The notes: generated by a model not told the origin, from the letters alone. 11,316 nt of DNA from Prevotellaceae bacterium UBA3646 (GCA_002373535.1 DFKL01000003.1:1-11316), one strand, 5' to 3'. Positions 1 to 7,073 are shown, numbered from the stretch's first letter. Numbers and translations are program-made.

Positions 1-125
1 TCATGCATGTCCCACTGGCCGCCCCATGCTGCATTCATGGCATTGGCGACTCCGTTGGCGTCGTATGTTCCTATAATAAGTACGGGCTGTGGCAAAACCC
101 ATGCCTTGGATCCGAATGATTTCAT
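1..125 (-). CDS. Flavin reductase-like (FMN-binding split barrel) protein, N-terminal part only
   Basis: The minus strand opens with ATG at 125-123 and reads 41 codons without a stop to the window edge, so only the N-terminus is present. The visible peptide begins MKSFGSKAWVLPQPVLIIGT and continues through a YDANGVANAMNAAWGGQWDM stretch. That pattern (a proline-rich first strand, then an IGT-Y-D turn and an N-AMNAAWGG strand) is typical of the flavin reductase/flavoredoxin family, whose members bind FMN in a split beta-barrel and pass electrons from NAD(P)H or to a partner protein. The actual substrate cannot be told. It lies 53 bp downstream of the TSCPD-domain gene on the same strand, and I see no TAnnTTTG box in the gap, so it is probably cotranscribed. 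Family assignment rests on 41 residues only. Confidence 0.8.
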   Translation of the reverse strand, partial: MKSFGSKAWVLPQPVLIIGTYDANGVANAMNAAWGGQWDMH

Positions 126-178
126 ATTAGTATTTGTCTTTCGGTTCAACTTGATATCAGGTGTCACTTGTGTGTAAA

Positions 179-436
179 CTACTTTTCACTCAAACAATTC
201 TCCAGCGCTACAGTAAGTTGGTCGGGGCAGCTGGTAGTCTTGAAACCGCATGTGGTTCCGCGGAGCTTGTCGATGACATCACGGGCCTTCATGCCACGGA
301 CGAGTGAGCTGATGCCTTTGGTATTGCCGTTGCACCCACCGACGAATTCGACGTCTGCTATACGCTGGTCATCGTCGATTACGACACGTATGGCCTGGGC
401 GCAGGTGCCATGGGTCTTGTAAGTATGTTCTTTCAT
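179..436 (-). CDS. TSCPD domain-containing protein (TIGR03905-like), 85 aa
   Basis: This 85-residue protein is a stand-alone TSCPD domain. The signature TTSCPDQL lies at residues 67-74, with conserved cysteines at 12 (GTCAQ), 35 (GGCNGN), 63 (TTCGF) and 70. The central GGCNGNTKGIS block (33-43) is the other hallmark. Such small proteins are known as TIGR03905, and the domain also occurs at the C-terminus of B12-dependent ribonucleotide reductases. The four cysteines suggest metal or Fe-S binding or redox chemistry, but the function of the stand-alone form is not established. Length matches the family, so the gene looks complete; the start MKEHTYKTHGTC fits the usual N-terminus. It sits 42 bp downstream of the secreted-protein gene and 53 bp upstream of the flavin reductase-like gene, all on the minus strand. 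No own promoter box is visible. Confidence 0.88.
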   Translation of the reverse strand: MKEHTYKTHGTCAQAIRVVIDDDQRIADVEFVGGCNGNTKGISSLVRGMKARDVIDKLRGTTCGFKTTSCPDQLTVALENCLSEK

Positions 437-478
437 TTGGGTATCTATTCTTTTTCTATATAATTGAATTAGGGGATA

Positions 479-991
479 TTACTTTACGCTGAAAGGATAT
501 ACTGTCCAATCGTCCAGGTCGCCTATTGTATCGGCAGTAAGCCATGTAAATATGTATTCACCTGGAGCAAGGGCGCTGAGGGGTGTTATACGGAACTCTT
601 CCTCGCCGAATGCCTCAATCCTGAAGTTGTTGAGATCCACAAAGATACACTTGTTGTCATGGACATTGGGCTTGGGTATGCTGCGATAATCGCGACGTTG
701 CTTGAGACGTATCATCACAAGGTCGCTCAACAGCAGCGTGTCGGTATTGACTATAAAGCTCGGATACGCCGTGTCGCTCAAGTCTTTTGCCTTTGAGCCC
801 CACAGGTATCTCTTGATCTTGCTCTTGAGCTGAATGTCTACTATTTTCCATCCCGGTCTCAACTCACTCTGTGTCTGTTGTGACTCTATCTGCACTGCTG
901 CCGGACTGGCATCCATCATGATGGTCTGTGCCTTGGAAAATGACGAAACAGTGATGAGCAGGACACCTGCAAATATTGTTTTGGCCTTCAT
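479..991 (-). CDS. Hypothetical secreted protein, 170 aa, no recognised domain
   Basis: I do not recognise a family. The protein starts with a clear signal peptide: a basic start (MKAK), a hydrophobic core (TIFAGVLLITVSSF) and a likely signal peptidase I site after SKA at residue 21. There is no lipobox cysteine, so it is probably a soluble periplasmic or exported protein. The mature part of about 149 residues has no further membrane segment. It contains a basic RLKQRRDYRSIPKP stretch near the middle and ends in a beta-rich section (EEFRITPLSALAPGEYIFTW...WTVYPFSVK) that looks like an Ig-like or carbohydrate-adhesion type beta fold, though this is only an impression. The start is supported by a TAACTTTG promoter box ending 7 bp upstream of the ATG. 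It is the first gene of a likely minus-strand unit with the TSCPD protein and the flavin reductase-like protein. Confidence 0.8.
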   Translation of the reverse strand: MKAKTIFAGVLLITVSSFSKAQTIMMDASPAAVQIESQQTQSELRPGWKIVDIQLKSKIKRYLWGSKAKDLSDTAYPSFIVNTDTLLLSDLVMIRLKQRRDYRSIPKPNVHDNKCIFVDLNNFRIEAFGEEEFRITPLSALAPGEYIFTWLTADTIGDLDDWTVYPFSVK

Positions 992-998
992 GTTGTGC

Positions 999-1006
999 CA
1001 AAGTTA
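999..1006 (-). promoter_or_regulatory. Bacteroidetes -7 box for the secreted-protein unit
   Basis: On the minus strand this reads TAACTTTG, matching the TAnnTTTG -7 consensus of the Bacteroidetes primary sigma factor. It lies 7 bp before the ATG at 991, so the leader would be very short or the message nearly leaderless. No TTTG -33 element is seen at 19-21 bp upstream, so the match is half a promoter only. Confidence 0.55.
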
Positions 1007-1038
1007 CAAAAAAAATGTATTAGTTTCCTGTTATTGGC

Positions 1039-1069
1039 TTTGCAATTTTGTAAATTTTTATTAAATTTG
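1039..1069 (+). promoter_or_regulatory. Promoter of the antiporter-helicase-ettA unit (TTTG-N19-TAAATTTG)
   Basis: A TTTG -33 element at 1039-1042 is separated by 19 bp from a -7 box TAAATTTG at 1062-1069, a full match to the Bacteroidetes housekeeping promoter. Transcription would start about 40 nt before the GTG at 1118. It stands back to back with the minus-strand box at 999-1006 in the 126-bp gap between the divergent genes. Confidence 0.65.
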
Positions 1070-1117
1070 TGGCGATATTATGTATATGTATAACACAAAT
1101 CATAGATTCATCGCAAA

Positions 1118-2533
1118 GTGACTCTGGCTATAGTAATAGTAATCCTGCTGGGATATGTCTTTATTGCAAGCGAACACCTGACTCACGTGAACAAGGCGCT
1201 GGTCGCCGTATTCTGTGCTTCGGTGGGATGGGTGCTGTTCATGTGCTCGGGGACTTCCATGATAGATGTGCTCCATGCTCAGGAATTCCGTGATTTCCTG
1301 GGCGGAGAACCTTACTCTCTGTACAAGAGCAAGGTTTTTATTTCGGACAACATCTTCCTACGTTATGTAGGTGAGGTCGGTTCCCTGGTATTGTACCTGC
1401 TGGCAACGATGAATATCGTGCAGGTCTTGCTAAACAACGAGTGTTTCTGGTTTATAGAGAAGTGGCTGAGAAGCCGTAATAGCAAGGTCGTGTTATGGGT
1501 AGCCGTACTGGTGACATTCTGTATGAGTACCTGCATTGACACGCTCACTCTTACCGTCATGATGCTGATGGTATTAAAGAGGCTGCTACGCAACAACCTG
1601 CAGAGAATGTATGTCGGTTCGGCCGTGGTAATTGCTGCAAGCGCTGGTGGTTGCTGGACGGTAATTGGCGACGTGACTGGCCTGATGGTATGGACAAGCA
1701 ATGCCGTAGCTGCCACTAACTTCAGCCTGATGCTGTTTCTGCCGGCCATGGTTGCCACGGTTATTCCCGTATCCTTGATATGCAGGCACCTTCCGGAACA
1801 CCTGGACCTGGAACGGCCTGCATTCAGCTTTCACGGCGACGACAGCGTATTGAAGGTATGGCAGCGTCTATTGCTCTTGTTTACGGGTATCGGTGGGCTT
1901 TGGTTTATTCCGTCGTTCCATCGCATTACACTATTGCCTCCGTTCCTCGGTGCTTTGTGCTGCCTGGGTGTCGTGTGGGTAGTGAACGAGGTCGTAAACA
2001 TGCGCAGGATTTCTACGGAGCAACCACTGAACATCACGTACGGACGCAGCTTGCAATATGAATGCATACAGGCTGTCATGTATTGCGTAGGAGTATGCCT
2101 GTGTGTAGACGTGCTCGTCGAATGTGGTGCCTTGGGAATGGCTGCGGCCATGTTTGACAGGTATTTGCACAACATCTACCTGATAAGTCTGCTGTTGGGT
2201 TTAGTAAGCAGTGTCATGGACAATATCGCCCTGGTCTTGACAAGCATGAATATGTACAGCGTGCTGCAACCTGACATGATTAAGGCAGAGTATATGAGTG
2301 CTTTTCTGGTCAACGGCGAATATTGGCATTTGATAATGCTCAGCATAAGCGTAGGCGGATGCCTACTGCCCATAGGCAGCGTAGCCGGACTGGCTCTGAT
2401 GAAGAGCGAGGGGGTTACCGTCTGGTGGTATCTGCGTCATATTACGTTGTTCGTGCTGCTGGGCTGGATTTGTTCGCTGGGAACATATTTCCTGGTAGAC
2501 GCATTCCTGAGAACGTGGATGCCTTCGTTCTGA
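1118..2533 (+). CDS. NhaD-type sodium:proton antiporter-like membrane protein, divergent
   Basis: A 471-residue, highly hydrophobic protein of the NhaD/ArsB ion transporter superfamily, with roughly 11-13 membrane segments by eye. NhaD proteins exchange Na+ or Li+ for H+ across the cytoplasmic membrane. Supporting motifs are IGDVTGLMVW (about 183-192), SSVMDN (364-369) followed by IALVLTSMNMY, and VGGCLLPIGSVAGLALM (about 412-428), which correspond to the conserved inverted-repeat motifs of NhaD. The first half is unusual: where NhaD normally has D-N-L-T-T-T it reads IDTLTLT with D141 followed by Thr, and the SPIGDVTTT region reads TVIGDVTG. The ion specificity is therefore uncertain. The start is GTG at 1118; a TAG stop at 1103-1105 in the same frame excludes an ATG further upstream. 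The helicase gene follows after 28 bp on the same strand, without a visible terminator. Confidence 0.82.
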   Translation: MTLAIVIVILLGYVFIASEHLTHVNKALVAVFCASVGWVLFMCSGTSMIDVLHAQEFRDFLGGEPYSLYKSKVFISDNIFLRYVGEVGSLVLYLLATMNIVQVLLNNECFWFIEKWLRSRNSKVVLWVAVLVTFCMSTCIDTLTLTVMMLMVLKRLLRNNLQRMYVGSAVVIAASAGGCWTVIGDVTGLMVWTSNAVAATNFSLMLFLPAMVATVIPVSLICRHLPEHLDLERPAFSFHGDDSVLKVWQRLLLLFTGIGGLWFIPSFHRITLLPPFLGALCCLGVVWVVNEVVNMRRISTEQPLNITYGRSLQYECIQAVMYCVGVCLCVDVLVECGALGMAAAMFDRYLHNIYLISLLLGLVSSVMDNIALVLTSMNMYSVLQPDMIKAEYMSAFLVNGEYWHLIMLSISVGGCLLPIGSVAGLALMKSEGVTVWWYLRHITLFVLLGWICSLGTYFLVDAFLRTWMPSF

Positions 2534-2561
2534 ATTTTTCCTGACTTAACAATCGGATATT

Positions 2562-4022
2562 GTGGTTGAATACAATTTGTCACGACTGGGAATCGATGCT
2601 CTGAATCCAATGCAAGAGGTAGTGCTGCAGGAGTGCCGAAAAAACCACAATCTGGTTTTGCTGAGTCCTACCGGCAGCGGAAAGACTCTGGCTTATATGC
2701 TGGCGATTGCCGAATGTGGCACAGTCGTGGAGTCGGCAGGTGTCCCCGGGAAAGTTAACAATCCGCAGGTCCTGATTCTCGTTCCAAGTCGCGAACTGGC
2801 AATACAGACATGTGAGGTTGCGTGCAAATTGTATCAGGGACTCAGGTGCTATGCGTGCTATGGCGGTCGCCCGGCAATGGACGAGCATCGTGCAATGCGT
2901 GAGATGCACCCGGACGTGATTGTAGGAACTCCTGGACGTATATCGGATCATATCGGGAAAGGGAACTTTAGTACAGATGACATCGGATTGCTGATTATTG
3001 ACGAGTTCGACAAGTCTCTGGAACTGGGGTTCCAAGACCAGATGAATGAAATTGTAACTATGTTGCCGAATGTCCGGAGACGGATTCTGCTGAGTGCTAC
3101 GGACAATCCTGACATTCCGCACTTTGTCGGGGCTGATAATGTCCGCAGGCTGGACTTCCTGTCTTCGGACGACTATGACAGCCGTATCAGGCAGTGGATC
3201 CTGAGAAGTCCGCAGAAAGACAAGTTGCAGATTTTGTCTGACTTGCTGCGCTGCCATGGTGAGGAGACAAGCATGGTGTTCCTGGGATTCAGGGATGCTG
3301 TTGCGAGGGTTGCGGATTATCTGGACAGGATGGGATTTACAGTAAGCGCTTTTCACGGGGGGATGGAGCAGAAAGACAGGGAGAAGGCCCTGTTCCGTTT
3401 CCAAAGCGGTGCTGCCAACATCCTGGTTTGTACCGACCTGGCCGGACGCGGGCTTGACATAACGGACGTTGACAATGTAATTCACTATCATTTGCCTGCC
3501 AACATTGAGACGCTGATACATCGCAATGGTCGTACCGCACGTTGGGACAGGGTAGGACAATCGTTCCTGCTCGTGGGGCCCACGGAGCATGTGCCTGAGT
3601 TCCTGCCTGGTGAATACGAGACGGCAGAGCTGCCCAGAAACCTGCCTGCTCCGCCAGTGTCACGCTGGACGGTACTATATATAGGCAGAGGCAAGAAAGA
3701 CAAGATAAACAAGGTGGACATAGTCGGATTCCTTGCCAAGGTCGGCGGACTGGAACGTGGGCAGATGGGTATGGTAAAAGTATTCCCGTCATGGAGTTTT
3801 GCTGCGGTGGAGCGCAAAGCCGCACGCTCTGTAATAAACAAGGTAAAAGGACAGAAAATCAAAGGGTCAGAAGACTATAATAGAACCGATAAAATAACAA
3901 AAAATGGCAACGACAGACGACAAGAAAATCATATTCTCCATGGTTGGCGTAAGCAAGACTATTACGCAGAACCAAAAACAGGTATTGAAAAATATATACC
4001 TAAGTTTCTTTTACGGAGCTAA
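2562..4022 (+). CDS. DEAD-box RNA helicase with C-terminal DbpA RNA-binding domain; 3' end probably frameshifted
   Basis: An ATP-dependent RNA helicase, most likely acting in ribosome assembly. Visible motifs are the LNPMQ end of the Q motif (residues 14-18), Walker A SPTGSGKT (35-42), VPSRELA (74-80), GG (101-102), VGTPGR (121-126), DEFD in place of DEAD (147-150), SAT (178-180), TDLAGRGLD (291-299) and HRNGRTAR (320-327). Residues about 368-440 form a DbpA-type RNA-binding domain (TVLYIGRGKKDKINKVDIVGF...VFPSWSFAAVERKAA), the module that ties DbpA/YxiN helicases to 23S rRNA. The start is GTG at 2562; a TAA at 2547 in frame leaves only an ATT alternative at 2559. As read, the protein has 486 residues and overlaps ettA by 119 bp; the last 51 or so residues are not like the family. 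Dropping one G in the GGG at 3864-3866 gives an end KGQKTIIEPIK and a stop at 3895-3897 (444 residues), which looks like the natural terminus. Confidence 0.88.
   Translation: MVEYNLSRLGIDALNPMQEVVLQECRKNHNLVLLSPTGSGKTLAYMLAIAECGTVVESAGVPGKVNNPQVLILVPSRELAIQTCEVACKLYQGLRCYACYGGRPAMDEHRAMREMHPDVIVGTPGRISDHIGKGNFSTDDIGLLIIDEFDKSLELGFQDQMNEIVTMLPNVRRRILLSATDNPDIPHFVGADNVRRLDFLSSDDYDSRIRQWILRSPQKDKLQILSDLLRCHGEETSMVFLGFRDAVARVADYLDRMGFTVSAFHGGMEQKDREKALFRFQSGAANILVCTDLAGRGLDITDVDNVIHYHLPANIETLIHRNGRTARWDRVGQSFLLVGPTEHVPEFLPGEYETAELPRNLPAPPVSRWTVLYIGRGKKDKINKVDIVGFLAKVGGLERGQMGMVKVFPSWSFAAVERKAARSVINKVKGQKIKGSEDYNRTDKITKNGNDRRQENHILHGWRKQDYYAEPKTGIEKYIPKFLLRS
3864..3897 (+). other. Probable indel site and displaced natural stop of the helicase gene
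   Basis: In the open frame the codons here are AAA GGG TCA GAA GAC and the frame runs on into ettA. Skipping one base of the GGG at 3864-3866 gives GGT CAG AAG ACT ATA ATA GAA CCG ATA AAA and then TAA at 3895-3897. That encodes GQKTIIEPIK, a plausible last strand for a DbpA domain, and puts the stop 6 nt before the ettA ATG, which is normal operon spacing. Either one G was added (mutation or sequencing or assembly error) or the frame change occurs during translation. The context is not a classical X XXY YYZ slippery heptamer in the zero frame, so an indel is more likely. Confidence 0.55.
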
Positions 4023-5598
4023 AATAGGCATAATCGGCCTGAACGGAGCCGGCAAATCGACATTGATGAAGATTATCGCCGGCCTGGAACAGCCTACGAT
4101 GGGGGATGTCGTATGGAGTCCCGGCTACAGCGTAGGCTATCTGGAGCAGGACCCACAGCTGGATGACGAGAAAACCGTCATTGAGGCTGTGCGTGAAGGT
4201 GCCAAACATATCGTCGATGCCCTGAACGAATACAACGAGATTAACGAGAATCTGGCTTTGCCTGAGTATTACGAGGATGCTGACAAGATGCAGAAATGCC
4301 TTGACAGACTGGCTGAACTGCAGGATATAATCGACGCTACGGATGCCTGGAATCTGGACAGCCGGCTGGAACGTGCTATGTCGGCACTACGTTGTCCTCC
4401 TGCCGACCAGAAATGCGGTATCCTGTCAGGAGGAGAGCGCCGCCGCGTAGCACTGTGCCGTCTGCTGCTTCAGAAGCCTGACGTCCTGCTTCTGGACGAA
4501 CCTACCAACCATCTGGATGCCGAGAGCATTGACTGGCTGGAGCAACATCTGCAGCAATATGATGGTACGGTGATATGTGTTACGCATGACCGCTATTTCC
4601 TGGATGACGTGGCCGGATGGATATTGGAACTGGATCGCGGCGAGGGTATACCATGGCAGGGTAATTACAGCAGCTGGCTGGAACAGAAGACCAAACGCAT
4701 GGAGCAGGAGGAAAAGGTGGCAAGCAAGCGCCGCAAAACATTGGAACGTGAACTGGAATGGGTTCGTATGGCTCCCAAAGCGCGTCAGGCCAAAGGCAAG
4801 GCTCGCCTGAAATCGTATGAGAGCATGCTCAACGAAGAGCAGAAGCAACGCGAGGAACGGCTGGAAATATATATTCCAAACGGCCCGCGCCTGGGAAACA
4901 AAGTTATCGAGGCCAAAGGTGTATGCAAGTCGTATGGTAGCAAGATACTGATCAGAAACCTGAATTTCATGTTGCCACCAAACGGCATAGTGGGTGTTAT
5001 AGGACCAAACGGTACGGGCAAAACGACTTTGTTCCGCATGATTATGGGGCTGGAGACTCCCGATGCAGGTACGTTTGAGATTGGAGATACGGTCAAGATT
5101 GCCTACGTTGACCAGAGTCATAGGGACATAAAGGCTGACGAGAGTGTCTTCCAGGTAGTAAGCCAGGGGGCTGAACTGATCCGGATGGGTGGACGTGACA
5201 TCAATACGCGTGCATACCTGAGCCGTTTCAACTTTACGGGTGCTGACCAAGAGAAGAAGTGTGGTGTATTGTCTGGCGGCGAACGTAATCGTCTGCATCT
5301 GGCAATGGCATTGAAGGAAGAGGGCAACGTATTGCTTCTGGACGAACCTACGAACGATATTGACGTGAATACCCTGCGTGCTCTGGAAGAAGGTCTCGAG
5401 GCTTTTGCCGGCTGTGCCGTGGTAATCAGTCATGACCGCTGGTTCCTGGATCGCATCTGTACGCACATATTGGCCTATGAGGGTGACGGGAACGTATATT
5501 GGTTCGAAGGTTCATACAGTGACTACGAGGTGAACAAATGCAAGCGCCTCGGTATTGAGGAGCCAAAACGTATCAGATACAGGAAACTGGAGGAATAA
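3904..5598 (+). CDS. ettA: Energy-dependent translational throttle protein EttA (ABC-F ATPase)
   Basis: A cytoplasmic ABC-F protein of 564 residues with two ATP-binding domains and no membrane segments. EttA binds the ribosomal E site and gates entry into elongation according to the ATP/ADP ratio. Domain 1 has Walker A GLNGAGKST (45-53), signature LSGGE (174-178) and Walker B LLLDEPTNHLD (195-205, catalytic E199). Domain 2 has Walker A GPNGTGKTT (367-375), signature LSGGE (456-460) and LLLDEPTNDID (477-487, E481). An arm insertion lies about 95-140, and the charged linker between domains (about 245-325, rich in K, R and E) corresponds to the P-site tRNA-interacting motif. Length is close to E. 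coli EttA (555). The ATG at 3904 gives the normal Bacteroidales-like N-terminus DDKKIIFSMVGVSK. It follows the helicase gene, whose open frame overlaps its first 119 bp, and ends 3 bp from the convergent menA. Confidence 0.95.
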   Translation: MATTDDKKIIFSMVGVSKTITQNQKQVLKNIYLSFFYGAKIGIIGLNGAGKSTLMKIIAGLEQPTMGDVVWSPGYSVGYLEQDPQLDDEKTVIEAVREGAKHIVDALNEYNEINENLALPEYYEDADKMQKCLDRLAELQDIIDATDAWNLDSRLERAMSALRCPPADQKCGILSGGERRRVALCRLLLQKPDVLLLDEPTNHLDAESIDWLEQHLQQYDGTVICVTHDRYFLDDVAGWILELDRGEGIPWQGNYSSWLEQKTKRMEQEEKVASKRRKTLERELEWVRMAPKARQAKGKARLKSYESMLNEEQKQREERLEIYIPNGPRLGNKVIEAKGVCKSYGSKILIRNLNFMLPPNGIVGVIGPNGTGKTTLFRMIMGLETPDAGTFEIGDTVKIAYVDQSHRDIKADESVFQVVSQGAELIRMGGRDINTRAYLSRFNFTGADQEKKCGVLSGGERNRLHLAMALKEEGNVLLLDEPTNDIDVNTLRALEEGLEAFAGCAVVISHDRWFLDRICTHILAYEGDGNVYWFEGSYSDYEVNKCKRLGIEEPKRIRYRKLEE

Positions 5599-5601
5599 TA
5601 C

Positions 5602-6507
5602 TTACTGGACAACCAGGCTGATGGATATCGTCAGCGCAAATACAAATATGGACAGGGCTGTCATAGCGAGAACGCTGTTGAGTGCCCGTCCTCTCTTTAT
5701 TCGAATCATTCGCGCCACACATGCAAAATGTAACGGCAGGAATGCACAGACCGGCAACATGTGTGTATTGAGGCTGACATCGAAGATATCAGCGTGTAGT
5801 GTTATATTGACTGTCACCAATAGCGTCGAGACGATGCCTATCAGGCAATAGAGCCATATGGCTGCCTTGGGCCCGATCAATGTTACCAAAGTTATCTTTC
5901 CGTGCCTGAGATCCGTATCCCTGTCGCGGAAATTGTTTACTATGAGCAGACAGTCGGTTACGAGTCCTTGTGCAAGTGCCAAGAGCCAGACTTGCATGGT
6001 GAGCTGGCCTGTCTGTATATAATATGTACATGAGACTGGTATGAGTCCGAAGAACATTACGACCAGTATGTCTCCCATGGCTATGCGCGAGAAGAGGGTG
6101 GTGTAGAGAAACGTAAACAGAATACAGACTATTCCTACAATGATGCAATAATAGTCTGTATAAAACAGCAGAGGCAAGCCGACAAGTCCAGACAGGATGG
6201 TAGTAACGGATATGCCGATGCGCATCGAGTGCATACTTATCCAGCCCTGTGAGCATGCCCGCTCGGGTCCCAGACGTTCCTCGCCGTCTATACCTCCGGC
6301 ACAATCAAAATAGTCGTTTATGAAATTGGCATCGACTTGCATGAGGACGGCAAACAGCATACATAGTATTGCCGGAACGACATTAATGCCGTGCGTATCG
6401 TTCCATGTGGCTGCAATGGCTATCATCACTGGTGCCAAAGCGCCTGTCAGTGTCTTGGGTCTTGCTGCCAAGAACCATGACTGCAACGTTGATGGTCCGC
6501 CGCTCAT
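5602..6507 (-). CDS. menA: 1,4-dihydroxy-2-naphthoate prenyltransferase MenA
   Basis: MenA is an integral membrane enzyme of the UbiA superfamily that joins 1,4-dihydroxy-2-naphthoate to a polyprenyl diphosphate, giving demethylmenaquinone on the way to menaquinone, the quinone of anaerobic respiration in this group. The 301-residue sequence begins with SWFLAARPKTLTGALAPV, the usual N-terminal motif with the R-P-K-T-L core. The first Asp-rich, Mg-diphosphate binding motif is NDYFD (64-68) with D74, and the second is NNFRDRDTD (191-199), followed by HGKITL. About eight or nine hydrophobic helices are visible, and GLIPVSCTYYIQTG (154-167) matches the conserved MenA loop region. The start ATG at 6507-6505 lies 21 bp after the stop of the small secreted-protein gene, so the two are probably cotranscribed. 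The gene ends 3 bp from the stop of ettA on the other strand. Confidence 0.93.
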   Translation of the reverse strand: MSGGPSTLQSWFLAARPKTLTGALAPVMIAIAATWNDTHGINVVPAILCMLFAVLMQVDANFINDYFDCAGGIDGEERLGPERACSQGWISMHSMRIGISVTTILSGLVGLPLLFYTDYYCIIVGIVCILFTFLYTTLFSRIAMGDILVVMFFGLIPVSCTYYIQTGQLTMQVWLLALAQGLVTDCLLIVNNFRDRDTDLRHGKITLVTLIGPKAAIWLYCLIGIVSTLLVTVNITLHADIFDVSLNTHMLPVCAFLPLHFACVARMIRIKRGRALNSVLAMTALSIFVFALTISISLVVQ

Positions 6508-6528
6508 GTTCCGGTCGTCGGGAAGAGC

Positions 6529-6930
6529 TTACTTCTTGTTCAGCTTATCATCACTCAACTTGATGATTTCACGGGCTTTTACTGCTCCCACAATTCCCTT
6601 GAGTCGTGGAAAATATTGGCGACGCAGGGCCAATTCCTTCTCGTCCTTGAGAAACTTGCCTTTCATCAGTTCCTCGGCCTGTTTCGGTGTAAGCTTGCCT
6701 GCATCGTCTGCTGCCTTGTACTTGTCCTTGATAACTTCGTAGCGTTTCTTGTTTACGCTCAGGTTTTCGAGGAATTCCTTAAGTACCGGCATGACTTTCT
6801 TCTGCTGTTCTTCGTTAAGCTTACTCTGCTTGACTATGTATGCTATTCGTATTTCCCTCTTGGTTCCTGCATACGTAACTGCGGTGGTATACAACGTCAG
6901 GATGACAGCCAGCAATATAATCCTTTTCAT
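6529..6930 (-). CDS. Small secreted, charged helical protein (133 aa), unknown function
   Basis: The protein has a signal peptide (MKRIILLAVILTLYTTAVTYA, likely cut after A21) and a mature part of about 112 residues, rich in Lys and Glu and predicted by eye to be nearly all alpha-helical. It has no cysteine and no lipobox, so it should be soluble in the periplasm. The LNEEQQKKVMPVLKEF and LTPKQAEELMKGKF segments resemble the LTxxQ repeats of Spy/CpxP-type periplasmic chaperones and metal-stress proteins, and the size is similar; this is a resemblance, not a firm assignment. A full promoter (6974-7005) lies upstream and menA follows after 21 bp, so it is the first gene of a two-gene unit. No functional link with menaquinone synthesis is evident from the sequence. 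Confidence 0.78.
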   Translation of the reverse strand: MKRIILLAVILTLYTTAVTYAGTKREIRIAYIVKQSKLNEEQQKKVMPVLKEFLENLSVNKKRYEVIKDKYKAADDAGKLTPKQAEELMKGKFLKDEKELALRRQYFPRLKGIVGAVKAREIIKLSDDKLNKK

Positions 6931-6973
6931 AAGACTTAATGTTTATTTTGTGATTTAATCTATCGTCGGAATA

Positions 6974-7005
6974 CAAAGATATATCTTTTTCATTTATGTT
7001 CCAAA
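6974..7005 (-). promoter_or_regulatory. Promoter of the small secreted protein-menA unit (TTTG-N20-TATCTTTG)
   Basis: On the minus strand a TTTG -33 element (complement of 7002-7005) is followed after 20 bp by TATCTTTG (complement of 6974-6981), a full match to the Bacteroidetes promoter consensus. The leader to the ATG at 6930 would be roughly 35-40 nt. The element is divergent to the dnaB promoter, with 13 bp between the two -33 boxes. Confidence 0.7.
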
Positions 7006-7018
7006 TTATTTAAAATTC

Positions 7019-7051
7019 TTTGATGCTTGTCCGCAAAATTAGCTATCTTTG
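7019..7051 (+). promoter_or_regulatory. dnaB promoter (TTTG-N21-TATCTTTG)
   Basis: TTTG at 7019-7022 and TATCTTTG at 7044-7051 are separated by 21 bp, matching the Bacteroidetes housekeeping promoter. The start of transcription should be about 15 nt before the dnaB ATG at 7074, giving a short leader without a Shine-Dalgarno sequence. Confidence 0.7.
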
Positions 7052-7073
7052 CACGACATAAACGTAGATTAGC

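Noticed and set aside
2580..3590. Long open frame of 336 codons on the minus strand inside the helicase gene
   Set aside because: It is a shadow of the helicase reading frame: no recognisable domain, and the plus-strand frame carries all helicase motifs.
3861..3867. Programmed -1 frameshift site at AAAGGGT
   Set aside because: In the zero frame the codons are AAA GGG, which do not form an X XXY YYZ heptamer, and restoring the expected end needs a skipped base rather than a -1 slip.
4426..5466. Long open frame of 346 codons on the minus strand inside ettA
   Set aside because: No domain is recognisable, and both ATP-binding domains of EttA are encoded on the other strand across the same bases.
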